A program made the translations under genes and the position numbers. Shown here piece after piece: positions 7,469 through 16,252 of a stretch of 64,000 bases of DNA; positions within the stretch are counted from its first letter, which is position 1, and each line of letters starts with the position of its first letter. Below the pieces are notes generated by a model. The model saw only the letters and a list, made by a program, of their open reading frames with translations. It searched no databases and had not been told where the DNA came from. Source of the DNA: Streptomyces mobaraensis (lineage in GTDB: Bacteria > Actinomycetota > Actinomycetes > Streptomycetales > Streptomycetaceae); the NCBI RefSeq assembly GCF_020099395.1, contig NZ_CP083590.1:2728001-2792000 (forward strand). The letters are read 5' to 3'.

Positions 7469-9906
7469 TATTCAACCCCCATCGCCGCGAGGTGCTTAGC
7501 TAGACAGCCTTCCAACTCCGTGATCTTCGCTTCAATTCCGCCAACCGTATCCGCATAGCGTTCTCCAAGCTGTTGGATTCGTCCAACCAGAGCGAGCGTC
7601 AGCGAGTCAACTACCTGCGCAACGCGGTTCGCGACGGTTGCCTGCCACTTGTCGTCAAGCACAAGCTGCTTGATCTCAGGCTCGGTGAGGTCGCCGTATT
7701 TCTTGAGGGCCGCAAGATCCAGGGTGGTCTGGGCTTCCTTGGCGGCCTTCTTGGCGACAGCCTGTTCGTTGTACAGCTTGATCAAGTGCTGAAGGGCCTT
7801 GATCTCCTCCGGGTCAGCTCCCTCGTGCCGAGCCACCTTCAGCCGCGTCGAAGCAAGCGGCTTGGAGATCTTGCCGTCCTCCATCGCCTCAGCAAGCGGG
7901 CCGTCCTCTGCGGCATGCTCCTCGACGTACTCTTCGACAGCGCGGCTTGCATCTTCAGCTTCCGCGTGCAGTGTGTCGACTTTGGACTGCTGGTCCGCGA
8001 AGTACCGAGCGACAACAAGCGTCGGTGGAATAAGGTCCATCTTGTACTTGGTGGCGCTGCGCCCCGAGCCAATGACAAGATCCGGGGTCTCGGAGAGCTT
8101 GCGCTCCTTGTCCTCGATGGTTTTGCGGGGCTTCGCCGCCTCACACCACCCGTCGTTCATGACGAGGAAGACGTCGTCGTGCATGACGCCATGCCAATAA
8201 GCCATGAGCTGCTCGTAGACGTCGTACTCGTCGAGCAGAGGGGTATTCTTGAACCGGGCCAGGAGATCGTCACTGATACCAGCGATCAGGTCCTTGGGGA
8301 CAGTGTCCGGGTTGAGCGCTTGCAGAACCGACCGGTGCGCGGCGAACCAGTCGTCAACCTGGCTGCGGACGTCCATAGCGAACTTCTGGAACTCGTCGGA
8401 GTCCAGGATGGTCTGTTGCACCTCAGCCACACCGACAGCCAGGTCGCTGTAGCCGGGGCGATTCGGCTTGAAGAGTGTGGCACGAAGGCTTGGGAACGCC
8501 TCCCAGTACCCATTGAGTGCGTCCAGGTCGTAGTCCGGGATCCCGCCATGAATGTGAGCGTTAAGATCCTGGATATCTTCCGGCTCGGACGAATCGATAT
8601 AGCGCGGGATGTTGAGGTTGTAGTCGTTCTTCAGGTCAGCAATCTCTTGGAGCGGCACCATACGCGAGTAGCGCTCGATCTCGGTCTTCTTATTGAAAAC
8701 ATCGACGATCTTGTGAATGTCTTGGCTTCGGAGACGGTTCTTGTTGCCGTCCTTAATGAAACCCTTGGAGGCGTCGATCATGAAGACGCCGGTGCGCGCT
8801 TGTGCGTTCTCTTTATCGAGGATAACGATGCAAGCCGGAATCCCCGTGCCGTAGAAGAGGTTCGGGGGCAGTCCGATTACCCCCTTGATGTAGCCGCGAC
8901 GCAGCAGCTCCTTCCGAATGCTCGCCTCGGCATGGCCGCGGAATAGCACACCATGTGGCAGGATAACTGCGGCTTTGCCCGTACTTTTAAGCGACTTGAG
9001 AATGTGCAGCAGGAAAGCGTAGTCGCCATTCTTTTCCGGCGGCCGACCGTACTCGAAGCGTCCGTATTCGCTCTCCAAGCCATTGCTCCACGACTTGATC
9101 GAAAACGGCGGGTTGGCGACGGCGAAGTCGAAAGTCTGCAGTCGTGTGCCCTGGGTGAATTGTGGGCTGGTAATCGTGTCACCCTTGCGGATGTCGCGGT
9201 CCTCATAGCCGTGGAGGATCATGTTCATCTGGGCCAGCGCCCAGGTGGCGTTGTCCTTCTCCTGACCGTAGATGGTGAGGCCGCGTGGGGCCTCGTCAGC
9301 GACTTTGAGGAGCAACGAGCCGGACCCACACGTCGGGTCGTAGACCGTGTGGTCCTGCCGGGTGCCCCCTCCGATGCCGACGACCTTGGCGAGCACCCGC
9401 GAGACCTCAGCCGGAGTGTAGAACTGGCCCTTCGACTTGCCCGACTCCGTTGCAAAGTGCCGCATGAGGTACTCGTAGGCGTCGCCAAGTAGGTCGTCGC
9501 CCTCAGCGCGACTACCTCGGAAGTCGAGATCAGCGAAGATCGTTACCAGCTTGGAGAGGCGATCCTGCATCTCCTTGCCCTTGCCGAGCTTCTCCTCGTC
9601 GTTGAAGTCGGCCAGGTCGATGACCTTCTCAAGCCCGTTGGCCTCGGCGAGGCTGCCGATAATTTTGTTGATCTTGTCGCCGACCTCCTTATCACCTTTG
9701 AGGGCGACCATGTCATCGAAGGATCCGCCAGCGGGGACGTCGATCAAGGAGTTCGGATCGGACTTGGCCTTGTCCGTCACATACTTCACGAACAGCAGCG
9801 TCAGGATGTAGTCCTTGTACTGGCTGGCATCCATACCACCACGCAGCTCGTCGCAGCTCCGCCACAGTGAGCTGTACAGGTCTGACTTCTTGAGAGCCAC
9901 TAGCAC
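7468..9906 (-). CDS. hsdM: Type I restriction-modification N6-adenine DNA methyltransferase (M subunit)
   Basis: An N-terminal HsdM helical domain (about 1-150) is followed by the methylase. GQFYTP lies at 160-165, the AdoMet motif DPTCGSGSLL at 190-199, and the catalytic NPPF at 265-268. At 812 residues it is clearly longer than the usual 500 or so. The extra C-terminal 300 residues are Lys/Glu/Ala-rich, look helical, and contain a long stretch likely to form a coiled coil. It methylates adenine at the site chosen by HsdS and protects the host. It is first in the operon. The start is GTG at 9906 after a purine-rich site, and a second in-frame GTG at 9900 is possible. Confidence 0.93.
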   Translation of the reverse strand: MLVALKKSDLYSSLWRSCDELRGGMDASQYKDYILTLLFVKYVTDKAKSDPNSLIDVPAGGSFDDMVALKGDKEVGDKINKIIGSLAEANGLEKVIDLADFNDEEKLGKGKEMQDRLSKLVTIFADLDFRGSRAEGDDLLGDAYEYLMRHFATESGKSKGQFYTPAEVSRVLAKVVGIGGGTRQDHTVYDPTCGSGSLLLKVADEAPRGLTIYGQEKDNATWALAQMNMILHGYEDRDIRKGDTITSPQFTQGTRLQTFDFAVANPPFSIKSWSNGLESEYGRFEYGRPPEKNGDYAFLLHILKSLKSTGKAAVILPHGVLFRGHAEASIRKELLRRGYIKGVIGLPPNLFYGTGIPACIVILDKENAQARTGVFMIDASKGFIKDGNKNRLRSQDIHKIVDVFNKKTEIERYSRMVPLQEIADLKNDYNLNIPRYIDSSEPEDIQDLNAHIHGGIPDYDLDALNGYWEAFPSLRATLFKPNRPGYSDLAVGVAEVQQTILDSDEFQKFAMDVRSQVDDWFAAHRSVLQALNPDTVPKDLIAGISDDLLARFKNTPLLDEYDVYEQLMAYWHGVMHDDVFLVMNDGWCEAAKPRKTIEDKERKLSETPDLVIGSGRSATKYKMDLIPPTLVVARYFADQQSKVDTLHAEAEDASRAVEEYVEEHAAEDGPLAEAMEDGKISKPLASTRLKVARHEGADPEEIKALQHLIKLYNEQAVAKKAAKEAQTTLDLAALKKYGDLTEPEIKQLVLDDKWQATVANRVAQVVDSLTLALVGRIQQLGERYADTVGGIEAKITELEGCLAKHLAAMGVE

Positions 9907-10140
9907 GCCACCCCCTTGTCAGAGCCGAGCCTGGAGCCTGACCGCGATCCCGCAGTGAGGTGTACGTGTGACCTGTCCATCCTTCGGCGCCCATCCTTCG
10001 CATGCCGGTGCATGACAGCAGTGCCACTAGTGGCAAAGCCCAAGCTAAGTGCCTCACACGATAGCGCCGGGTGGCGGGACAGGATGCCGTTAGTGTGCGA
10101 CGCTCAGGGGCGTCGGCCGCGGCGCGGTGTGCAACTAGGC
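9907..10140. other. Upstream region of the restriction operon, interrupted by the IS element
   Basis: No gene is visible in these 234 bases. They should hold the promoter of hsdM, reading leftwards. The IS element begins immediately beyond, so an outward promoter of the element or loss of a distal control site could have altered expression of the operon. I could not assign a convincing -35/-10 pair. Confidence 0.4.
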
Positions 10141-10163
10141 CTAGAAGACTGATGAAAATCTTG

Positions 10164-10202
10164 CCCTGGGGCTGTCCGACTGTGGGCCGGGCAGCCCCAG
10201 GG
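10164..10202 (-). terminator. Hairpin downstream of the transposase gene, inside the left IS end
   Basis: An 11-bp perfect stem, CCCTGGGGCTG at 10164-10174 with its complement at 10192-10202, sits directly after the transposase stop at 10204-10206. It probably ends the transposase transcript. It may also stop outside transcription from entering the element. Confidence 0.7.
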
Positions 10203-10203
10203 C

Positions 10204-11817
10204 TTATGTGGTGGCCGGTACGAGGTGCCAGGAGTCTGTGGTGCGGGTGAGTCCGAGGTTGATGAGCCGGCGGAGGTTGAGGGCGGCTGCCCGGGTGTGG
10301 AGCCAGGTGTTGTTATCGATGGTGCCGCGGTAGCGGGGTCTGCGGTTTCCGTGCTGGACGAGCCAGGCGACGGCGCGTTCGACCGGTGGCCTCCAACGGC
10401 GGTAGTCGGCTTGCCAGTCGGGGTCGTTGGCGGCCTGGAAGCGGGCCGCGGTCTGGAGATCGTGGTGCGGGCGGATGGTGATCGCGCGCCCGGCTTTGGC
10501 CGTGGTGCACCGGTCGCGCAGAGGGCAGCCGATGCACAGGCCTTTGAAGGAGGCGATGCGCTGGCGGTGCCGCCCGCCGGGGGTCGAGAGGGGAACAGTG
10601 TGGCCCTGGGGACAGGTCACGGTGGCGGCTTGGGCGTCGATGTCGAAGTCGTCGGGGGTGAAGCCGCCTGGGACGGCGGGCCGCAGCGGTGCGGGCTTGA
10701 GGAACAGCCGGTGTCCGGCCTGGTCGAGGGTGTGGCGGGCCTCGCCGGTGGAGTATGCGGTGTCACCGAAGACATCGAGCACGGTGGTCTCGTCGGCGAG
10801 CAGGTCCAGGCCGACGGCGGCCTCGTGGTACTCGGGTCCGGTGCCCGGGGCGAGGGCGACGGCGGTGAACAGGCCGGTCTCCGGTTCGACGGCCAGGTGA
10901 GCTTTGTATCCGTCCTGCTGGTGGGTGCGGGTCTTGTGGACGTGACGGGATTCGGGGTCGGTGGTGGAGATCATCCGGTCGTGGGCGGTGCCCCGGGTGA
11001 TGCGCCAGCGCCCGTCGCGTCCGTCGGAGTCGTCGGCCGGTTCGACGTCCTGCCCGGCGACCAGGGCCAGGATGCCGACCGTGTTCGCGGCCTTCTCGCC
11101 CAGTTGTTGTTCGGGCAGACGGCCCAGCAACTGGAGCGCGTCCGTGACCAGTGCGTCGACGAGGCCGGCCCTGGCCTGTTCGTCGTTCCAGGCGATGCGG
11201 GGCTTGCCCGGATCGCTGTAGTCATGAGCGGTGCAGCAGGCGGCCGCCACGTCGACAGCGCCAGGGACCTCGCGGACCACCGCACGGATGGCGGCGATGA
11301 GCTGGGTGACGGTGTACTGGGTGGCCACCGCGTCGTCCAGCACCGTGGAGTCCAGTGCCCGCCGGTGCCTGCCCTTCAGCACCCCGGTGGCCTTCACGAC
11401 CTCCCGCACCGCCTCGAAAACGCGGTCCGGACGGGACGAGCGGGCCAGCCGTCGACGGAAGTAGGCCAGCAGCGACGGATGGAAGGCGGTGTCATGCAGT
11501 CCCAGCCCACAGGCGGCCTTCCACCGCAGATCACACCGAAGCTCCTGGACCGTCTCGAAGTCCGACAGCCCATGCAGGACCTGCAACATGACCGCTGAGG
11601 CCAGGATCTGCGGCGGCATGGACGGCCTGCCGTTCGGCGACGGGTACATGTCCGTGAACATCTCCGCCGGGAACAACGCACCGCGATGTTCGGCCAGGAA
11701 CGCGAAGACACTCCCTGCCGGGATCAACTCCCGGCAGACCTCCCACACATCAGGCCCGACCGTCTCCCCGGCCCATTCCCCCATCACCACACCAACGAGT
11801 CTGGCCCCACCACTCAC
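10204..11817 (-). CDS. IS1182-family transposase (DDE type)
   Basis: The protein has 537 residues and no interruption. The N-terminal part (the stretch with LFPAEMFTDMYP, then RPSMPPQILASAVMLQ, and GLSDFETVQELRCDLRW) is the DUF772-like domain of IS1182/IS5-type transposases. The central part has the DDE nuclease fold (for example VFGDTAYSTGEARH), and a Cys-containing segment (GLCIGCPLRDRC) follows. It catalyses cut-and-paste movement of the element. The listed start is a GTG at 11817. An ATG at 11784 (MGEWAGETVG) is an equally good start and would give 526 residues. Confidence 0.9.
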   Translation of the reverse strand: MSGGARLVGVVMGEWAGETVGPDVWEVCRELIPAGSVFAFLAEHRGALFPAEMFTDMYPSPNGRPSMPPQILASAVMLQVLHGLSDFETVQELRCDLRWKAACGLGLHDTAFHPSLLAYFRRRLARSSRPDRVFEAVREVVKATGVLKGRHRRALDSTVLDDAVATQYTVTQLIAAIRAVVREVPGAVDVAAACCTAHDYSDPGKPRIAWNDEQARAGLVDALVTDALQLLGRLPEQQLGEKAANTVGILALVAGQDVEPADDSDGRDGRWRITRGTAHDRMISTTDPESRHVHKTRTHQQDGYKAHLAVEPETGLFTAVALAPGTGPEYHEAAVGLDLLADETTVLDVFGDTAYSTGEARHTLDQAGHRLFLKPAPLRPAVPGGFTPDDFDIDAQAATVTCPQGHTVPLSTPGGRHRQRIASFKGLCIGCPLRDRCTTAKAGRAITIRPHHDLQTAARFQAANDPDWQADYRRWRPPVERAVAWLVQHGNRRPRYRGTIDNNTWLHTRAAALNLRRLINLGLTRTTDSWHLVPATT

Positions 11818-11890
11818 GCGGCGGGGCCAGAACCGAAGATTTTCATCAGTCTTCTAGGCAGTGTGTGACCGTCGTATCCGCTTGTGCCAT

Positions 11891-12150
11891 CTAAGACGGT
11901 TGAGCGGCTGTCGTCGAGCGAGCCTGCGCTGCGCGAGCTCGGGGGCTGGGAGCGGGCCGCTCGGTGAGGCGCTGGATACGCCAGATCAGCACCTTCGCAG
12001 GAGAAGTGGCGTCGTCTAGGGCTCGCTGGTCGACTGCCTGGTGGAGGAGCCGCGCGGGGTCGTGCCCTGCGGTCTCTGCTGCGGCGAGGGCGGTGTTGAG
12101 GGCGTCACAGGCAGGGTCGTTGAGAGCGTGGCGGCCCGCCTGCGCGAAGG
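11891..12150 (-). pseudogene. 3' remnant of a relaxase/TraA-like mobilisation gene
   Basis: Reading leftwards to the stop at 11891, about the last 85 codons look like real protein: an Ala-rich helical stretch (ALAAAETAGHDPARLL) followed by DDATSPAKVLIWRIQRL and an Arg/Pro-rich end. This resembles the C-terminus of large MobF-type relaxase/helicase proteins of actinobacterial plasmids and integrated conjugative elements. Upstream of about 12,150 the frame stays open, but its sequence is antisense to an integrase fragment, so the 5' part is gone. The identification is by resemblance only. Confidence 0.45.
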
Positions 12151-12391
12151 CGGCATAGCGAAGGGCACCGGCCCCCACGCCCTCCGGCATCATTACGCGA
12201 GCCTGCTGATCAAGCACGGTGAGTCGGTGAAGACCGTCTCCGAGCGTCTCGGCCACACCAACGCCGCCATGACGCTGAACATCTACACCCACCTGTGGCC
12301 CGACTCCGAGGAGCGGACGCGGGCAGCCGTCGACAAGGCGTATGCGGACCGACCCGAGAGGGACAAACCACAGGCGGAAGCGGCGGCGTAG
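12145..12391 (+). pseudogene. Tyrosine recombinase (phage-type integrase), C-terminal fragment
   Basis: About the last 80 codons match the catalytic C-terminus of actinobacterial integrases: HALRHHYASLLIKHGES (HxxR box), SERLGHTNAAMT (second His) and NIYTHLWPDSEERT, with the nucleophile Tyr. The first catalytic Arg, the core-binding domain and the N-terminal domain are missing. The open frame continues upstream to 12041, but that part is antisense to the relaxase-like remnant and is not integrase. It cannot be an active recombinase. It marks the right end of the island beside ychF. Confidence 0.75.
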
Positions 12392-12508
12392 CCACTCCCC
12401 CACGCGCCGGCCGACGTACCCGACGCCAGCACGCTGCGGACCGTGTGCGGACCGCAAAAGCCGCCCAACCCACTCTCCCGCAGGTCAGACGGCCTTTCGC
12501 TGGACGTA

Positions 12509-13597
12509 TTAGACGTTGAAGCGGAACTCCACCACGTCCCCGTCCGCCATCACGTACTCCTTGCCCTCCATGCGGGCCTTGCCCGCCGAGCGGGCCTCGG
12601 TTACCGAGCCGCAGGTGACGAGGTCGTCGAAGGAGATGACCTCGGCCTTGATGAAGCCCTTCTGGAAGTCCGTGTGGATGACGCCGGCGGCCTCGGGGGC
12701 GGTGGCGCCCTTCTTGATGGTCCAGGCGCGGGATTCCTTGGGGCCGGCCGTCAGGTAGGTCTGGAGGCCGAGGGTGTCGAAGCCGACGCGGGCGAGGGTG
12801 GCGAGGCCGGGTTCCTCGGCGCCGACGGACTGGAGGAGCTCCATGGCGTCCTCCTCGTCCAGCTCGGCGAGGTCGGCCTCCAGCTTGGCGTTGAGGAAGA
12901 TGGCCTCGGCGGGGGCGACCAGGGCGCGCTGCTCGGCCTTGAAGGCGTCGTCCGTCAGCTCGTCCTCGTCCACGTTGAAGACGTAGAGGAACGGCTTGGT
13001 GGTGAGGAGGTGCAGGTCGTGAAGGGGCTCGGCCTTCTCGGAGCCCTGGACGATGCCCGCCGAGAAGAGGGTGTCGCCCTTCTCCAGGATCGCCTTGGCC
13101 TCCTCGACGGCCTTGACCTTGGCCGCCTTGTCCTTCTGGATGCGGGACTCCTTGACCAGGCGCGGCAGCACCTTCTCGATGGTCTGGAGGTCCGCGAGGA
13201 TCAGCTCGGTGTTGATGGTCTCGATGTCGTCCTTGGGCGAGACCTTGCCGTCGACGTGGACGACGTTCTCGTCCTTGAAGGCGCGGATGACCTGGCAGAT
13301 CGCGTCGGACTCGCGGATGTTCGCGAGGAACTTGTTGCCCAGGCCCTCGCCCTCGGAGGCGCCGCGGACGATGCCGGCGATGTCGACGAAGTCGACGGTG
13401 GCGGGGAGGATCTTCTGCGAGCCGAAGATCTCCGCCAGCTTGGTCAGCCGGGCGTCGGGGACGCCGACGACGCCCACGTTGGGCTCGATGGTGGCGAACG
13501 GGTAGTTGGCCGCCAGCACGTCGTTCTTGGTCAGGGCGTTGAACAGCGTCGACTTGCCGACGTTGGGCAGACCGACGATTCCGATCGTGAGCGACAC
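12509..13597 (-). CDS. ychF: Redox-regulated ATPase YchF (Obg-like GTPase family)
   Basis: The protein has 362 residues, the normal length. The P-loop GLPNVGKST occurs near residue 8, a switch region with [12 protein letters not shown] follows, then DIAGIV as the G3-like motif, and an unusual NKxE-type base motif gives ATP preference. The C-terminal TGS-like end ([18 protein letters not shown]) is complete. The family binds ribosomes and affects translation and the oxidative stress response. The start is GTG at 13597, preceded by AGGAAG 7 bases upstream. An upstream extension to 13669 is open but lacks family sequence. This is the first core gene next to the island. Confidence 0.95.
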   Translation of the reverse strand: MSLTIGIVGLPNVGKSTLFNALTKNDVLAANYPFATIEPNVGVVGVPDARLTKLAEIFGSQKILPATVDFVDIAGIVRGASEGEGLGNKFLANIRESDAICQVIRAFKDENVVHVDGKVSPKDDIETINTELILADLQTIEKVLPRLVKESRIQKDKAAKVKAVEEAKAILEKGDTLFSAGIVQGSEKAEPLHDLHLLTTKPFLYVFNVDEDELTDDAFKAEQRALVAPAEAIFLNAKLEADLAELDEEDAMELLQSVGAEEPGLATLARVGFDTLGLQTYLTAGPKESRAWTIKKGATAPEAAGVIHTDFQKGFIKAEVISFDDLVTCGSVTEARSAGKARMEGKEYVMADGDVVEFRFNV

Positions 13598-13796
13598 GTG
13601 GCGACTTCCTGATAGTGAGGGCCCAGGGCGAACAAAGGCAGCAAGGGGGCCCGGTCCGGGCCGGTCCACCAGTCTACGGGTCCGCGCCGGGCACCGGCCG
13701 GGGCGGACGGCCCCACGGGTCGAACGAACGGCCGACGGGGGGTGAAGAGCGTGTCCAACGCCGGGTTCGCGCCGGTCCTCGACCTAGTTTGGACGG

Positions 13797-14423
13797 GTGG
13801 AGCAACCCGGCGCACGCATCACCCAGCACAGGATCCGTCGCACGGCCCCGGTGCCCCGCCCGGCCGCCCCGGTGGGGCAGGGCAGAGCGGCGCCGGCCGG
13901 GAGGGAGCGGGCGGGCCGCACCCCGCCGCCGCTGCTGCGCGCGCTCCGGCGGGACCAGCCGGTCCGGCTGACCGGCCTGGGCAGCGGGCTCCTCGCCGTG
14001 GTGGCGATGCTGGTCGCGGGGGTGCTCGTCGCCCGGCTGGCCGCCGGTTCCCCGATCGCCTACGGGGTCCTCTTCACGCTCTGCTGCGCCGTCTGCGCGC
14101 TGGGGGTGCGGCCGGCAGAGCTGGTGGCCGCGCCGGTGAGCGCGCCCATCGCCTTCGCCGCGGGCGCCCTGCCCGTCACGGCCGCCACCGCCGGTTCCGG
14201 CGGGCTCGCCGGCCGGGCGATGGCCCTGGTCGGCTTCCTGTCGCTGCAGGCCGGCTGGCTGTACGGCGGGACGCTGCTCGCCGCCCTGATCGTCCTCGGC
14301 CGGCGGGTGCGGCTGGTCAGACGGCGGCGGACGGACGGACGGGCGCAGGCGCGGCGGCGGCCATCGCGGCCCCCACGATCCCCGCGTCGTTCTCCAGCTC
14401 AGCGGGAACGATCTCGGCACTGA
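13797..14423 (+). CDS. DUF6542-like integral membrane protein
   Basis: The protein has 208 residues: an Arg/Pro-rich cytosolic N-terminus (about 1-55), then four or so hydrophobic segments (around 60-80, 88-108, 112-130, 140-168), then an Arg-rich tail. It matches my memory of the small actinobacterial DUF6542 membrane family, whose function is unknown. Its last 107 bp overlap the 3' end of the convergent ppgK gene. The Arg/Ser/Pro-rich tail encoded there looks like antisense to ppgK, not family sequence, so the original stop may have been lost. Confidence 0.65.
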   Translation: MEQPGARITQHRIRRTAPVPRPAAPVGQGRAAPAGRERAGRTPPPLLRALRRDQPVRLTGLGSGLLAVVAMLVAGVLVARLAAGSPIAYGVLFTLCCAVCALGVRPAELVAAPVSAPIAFAAGALPVTAATAGSGGLAGRAMALVGFLSLQAGWLYGGTLLAALIVLGRRVRLVRRRRTDGRAQARRRPSRPPRSPRRSPAQRERSRH

Positions 14424-15093
14424 CGCCCTCGATCAGCGGCAGGAACCGCTCCGCCTTGCGGCTGACGCCCCCGCCGATGACGAAGAGCTCGGGCGAGAAC
14501 AGCGCCTCGACGTGCCGCAGGTACTTCTGCACCCGGCGCGCCCAGCGGTGCCAGGAGAGGTCGCCCTCCTCCTTGGCCCGGCTGGAGGCCCGCGTCTCGG
14601 CGTCGTGGCCGCCGAGCTCCAGGTGGCCGAGCTCGGTGTTGGGGACGAGCCGGCCGCCGGTGAAGACCGCGCTGCCGATGCCGGTGCCGAAGGTGAGCAC
14701 GATGACGGTGCCCGTGCGGCCCCGGCCCGCGCCGAAGGTCATCTCGGCGACACCGGCCGCGTCCGCGTCGTTCAGCAGCGTCACGGGGGCGCCGATCCGC
14801 GCGCCGAGCAGGGCGGCGGCATCCCGGCCGATCCAGCCCTTGTCGACGTTGGCGGCCGTCCTGGTGACGCCGCCGGTGACCACGCCGGGGAAGGTGGCCC
14901 CGACCGGGCCGCCGGACCAGCCGAAGTGGTCCAGCACTTCCTTGACGCGGTCGGCGACCGCGTCGGGGGTGGCCGGGTGCGGGGTGAGCACCTTGTGGCG
15001 CTCCACCGCCGTCGCCCCCTTCGTCAGGTCGACCGGAGCGCCCTTGATGCCGGATCCGCCGATGTCCACACCGAATGCGTCCATGGCGACCAC
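14317..15093 (-). CDS. ppgK: Polyphosphate glucokinase (ROK family)
   Basis: The protein has 258 residues. The phosphate loop DIGGSGIKG lies at 10-18, with LNDADAAG and the [15 protein letters not shown] block following, then ELGHLELGG near 175. These are typical of the polyphosphate-dependent glucokinases of actinobacteria, which phosphorylate glucose using polyphosphate or ATP. ROK regulators and generic glucokinases usually have a CxCGxxGC zinc motif, which is absent here, supporting PpgK. It lies 21 bp downstream of ispH on the same strand and may be co-transcribed with it. Its 3' end overlaps a convergent gene. Confidence 0.92.
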   Translation of the reverse strand: MVAMDAFGVDIGGSGIKGAPVDLTKGATAVERHKVLTPHPATPDAVADRVKEVLDHFGWSGGPVGATFPGVVTGGVTRTAANVDKGWIGRDAAALLGARIGAPVTLLNDADAAGVAEMTFGAGRGRTGTVIVLTFGTGIGSAVFTGGRLVPNTELGHLELGGHDAETRASSRAKEEGDLSWHRWARRVQKYLRHVEALFSPELFVIGGGVSRKAERFLPLIEGVSAEIVPAELENDAGIVGAAMAAAAPAPVRPSAAV

Positions 15094-15114
15094 GCTACGG
15101 GCGGAAGCCCGCCG

Positions 15115-16128
15115 TCACCCCTCCGTGGGCGTCCCCGCGGCGGCCTGCGGGCCCGCGACGGCCGCGGCGACCTCCGCGCGGAGGTCGCGGCGGAGTTCCT
15201 TGGGGAGGGAGAAGGTGATGGACTCCTCGGCGGCCTTGACGGTCTCGACGTCCTCGTAGCCGCGGGCGGCTAGCCACTCCAGAACGCCTTCGACGAGGAT
15301 CTCGGGGACGGAGGCGCCGGAGGTGACGCCGACCGTCGCCACGCCCTCCAGCCAGGTCTCGTCGATCTCCTCGGCGTAGTCGACCAGGTGCGCGGCGCGG
15401 GCGCCGGCGCCGAGGGCGACCTCGACGAGGCGGACGGAGTTGGAGGAGTTCTTGGAGCCGACGACGATGACCAGGTCGGCCTCGGCGCCCATCTGCTTCA
15501 CCGCGGTCTGCCGGTTCTGCGTGGCGTAGCAGATGTCGTCCGACGGCGGGGAGAGCAGGTTGGGGAACTTGTTCTTCAGGGCGCCGACGGTCTCCATGGT
15601 CTCGTCGACGGAGAGGGTGGTCTGGGAGAGCCAGACGACCTTCTCGGGGTCGCGGACCTCGACGTTGGCGACGTCGTCGGGGCCGTCGACGAGCTGGATG
15701 TGGTCGGGGGCCTCGCCGGAGGTGCCGATGACCTCCTCGTGGCCCTCGTGGCCGATCAGGAGGATGTCGTAGTCCTCGCGCGCGTAGCGCACGGCCTCCT
15801 TGTGGACCTTGGTCACCAGCGGGCACGTCGCGTCGATCGTGGCCAGCTTGCCCCGCCTGGCCTCGTCGTGGACGACCGGGGCCACACCATGCGCCGAGAA
15901 GATCACGATGTTGCCCTCGGGCACCTCGAACGTCTCGTCGACGAAGATCGCGCCCTTCTTCTCCAGGGTCTTGACCACGTATTTGTTGTGGACGATCTCG
16001 TGGCGCACGTAGACCGGCGCGCCGTACTGCTCCAGGGCCTTCTCGACGGCGATCACGGCACGGTCCACGCCCGCGCAGTAGCCACGGGGGGCGGCGAGCA
16101 GGACCTTTCGAGCGCTGGTTGCAGTCAT
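15115..16128 (-). CDS. ispH: 4-hydroxy-3-methylbut-2-enyl diphosphate reductase
   Basis: The protein has 337 residues. The three Fe-S cluster cysteines are present: C18 in RGYCAGV, C102 in DATCPLV and C200 in DDICYAT. It makes IPP and DMAPP in the last step of the MEP isoprenoid pathway. The ATG at 16128 begins the family sequence. A longer open frame to 16320 has no family sequence and overlaps the upstream region of the divergent permease gene. Note the downstream use of IPP by the cis-prenyl transferase at 49.7 kb. Confidence 0.95.
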   Translation of the reverse strand: MTATSARKVLLAAPRGYCAGVDRAVIAVEKALEQYGAPVYVRHEIVHNKYVVKTLEKKGAIFVDETFEVPEGNIVIFSAHGVAPVVHDEARRGKLATIDATCPLVTKVHKEAVRYAREDYDILLIGHEGHEEVIGTSGEAPDHIQLVDGPDDVANVEVRDPEKVVWLSQTTLSVDETMETVGALKNKFPNLLSPPSDDICYATQNRQTAVKQMGAEADLVIVVGSKNSSNSVRLVEVALGAGARAAHLVDYAEEIDETWLEGVATVGVTSGASVPEILVEGVLEWLAARGYEDVETVKAAEESITFSLPKELRRDLRAEVAAAVAGPQAAAGTPTEG

Positions 16129-16252
16129 GCCGTCCATCGTACGGGCCGCCACCGACATCGGCGGCGCGTCCCGGTGCCCTCCCCCGGGCCGGGCCGAATA
16201 CTGGCCGGGCGGCCCCGCACCCGTTCCGACCGACCGCAGGGGAGGCACCCGT

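Larger units (their letters stand above)
10145..11853 (-). mobile_element. IS1182-family-like insertion sequence, apparently complete
   Basis: Perfect 18-bp terminal inverted repeats occur at 10145-10162 (AAGACTGATGAAAATCTT) and 11836-11853 (its exact reverse complement). CTAG flanks both ends (10141-10144 and 11854-11857), consistent with a 4-bp target duplication. The left copy is part of the palindrome CTAGGCCTAG at 10135-10144. A single intact transposase fills the 1,709-bp element. Perfect repeats and an unbroken gene suggest recent arrival. The family is assigned from the transposase. Confidence 0.9.
1..12450. mobile_element. Accessory island (degraded integrative element) carrying a defence block
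   Basis: This stretch is visibly less GC-rich than the core DNA to its right, for example around 6,960-7,000 and 2,600-2,700. It holds only restriction/defence genes, an insertion sequence and fragments of mobility genes. Its right end lies just before ychF, where the last part of a tyrosine integrase is found. The left end is outside the window. That this was once an integrated conjugative element is inferred from the relaxase-like and integrase fragments. No attachment-site repeat could be identified because only one end is visible. Confidence 0.6.

Noticed and set aside
12390..12510. A tRNA gene as integration site of the island
   Set aside because: No cloverleaf or conserved T-loop sequence could be found between the integrase fragment and ychF.
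12443..13612. A 389-residue plus-strand frame over ychF
   Set aside because: It is antisense to the clearly conserved YchF frame and made of Leu/Gly/Asp/Val repeats.
14317..15093. A ROK-family repressor or ordinary glucokinase instead of PpgK
   Set aside because: There is no helix-turn-helix, and the Cys-rich zinc motif of common ROK kinases is missing. The motifs fit polyphosphate glucokinase better.
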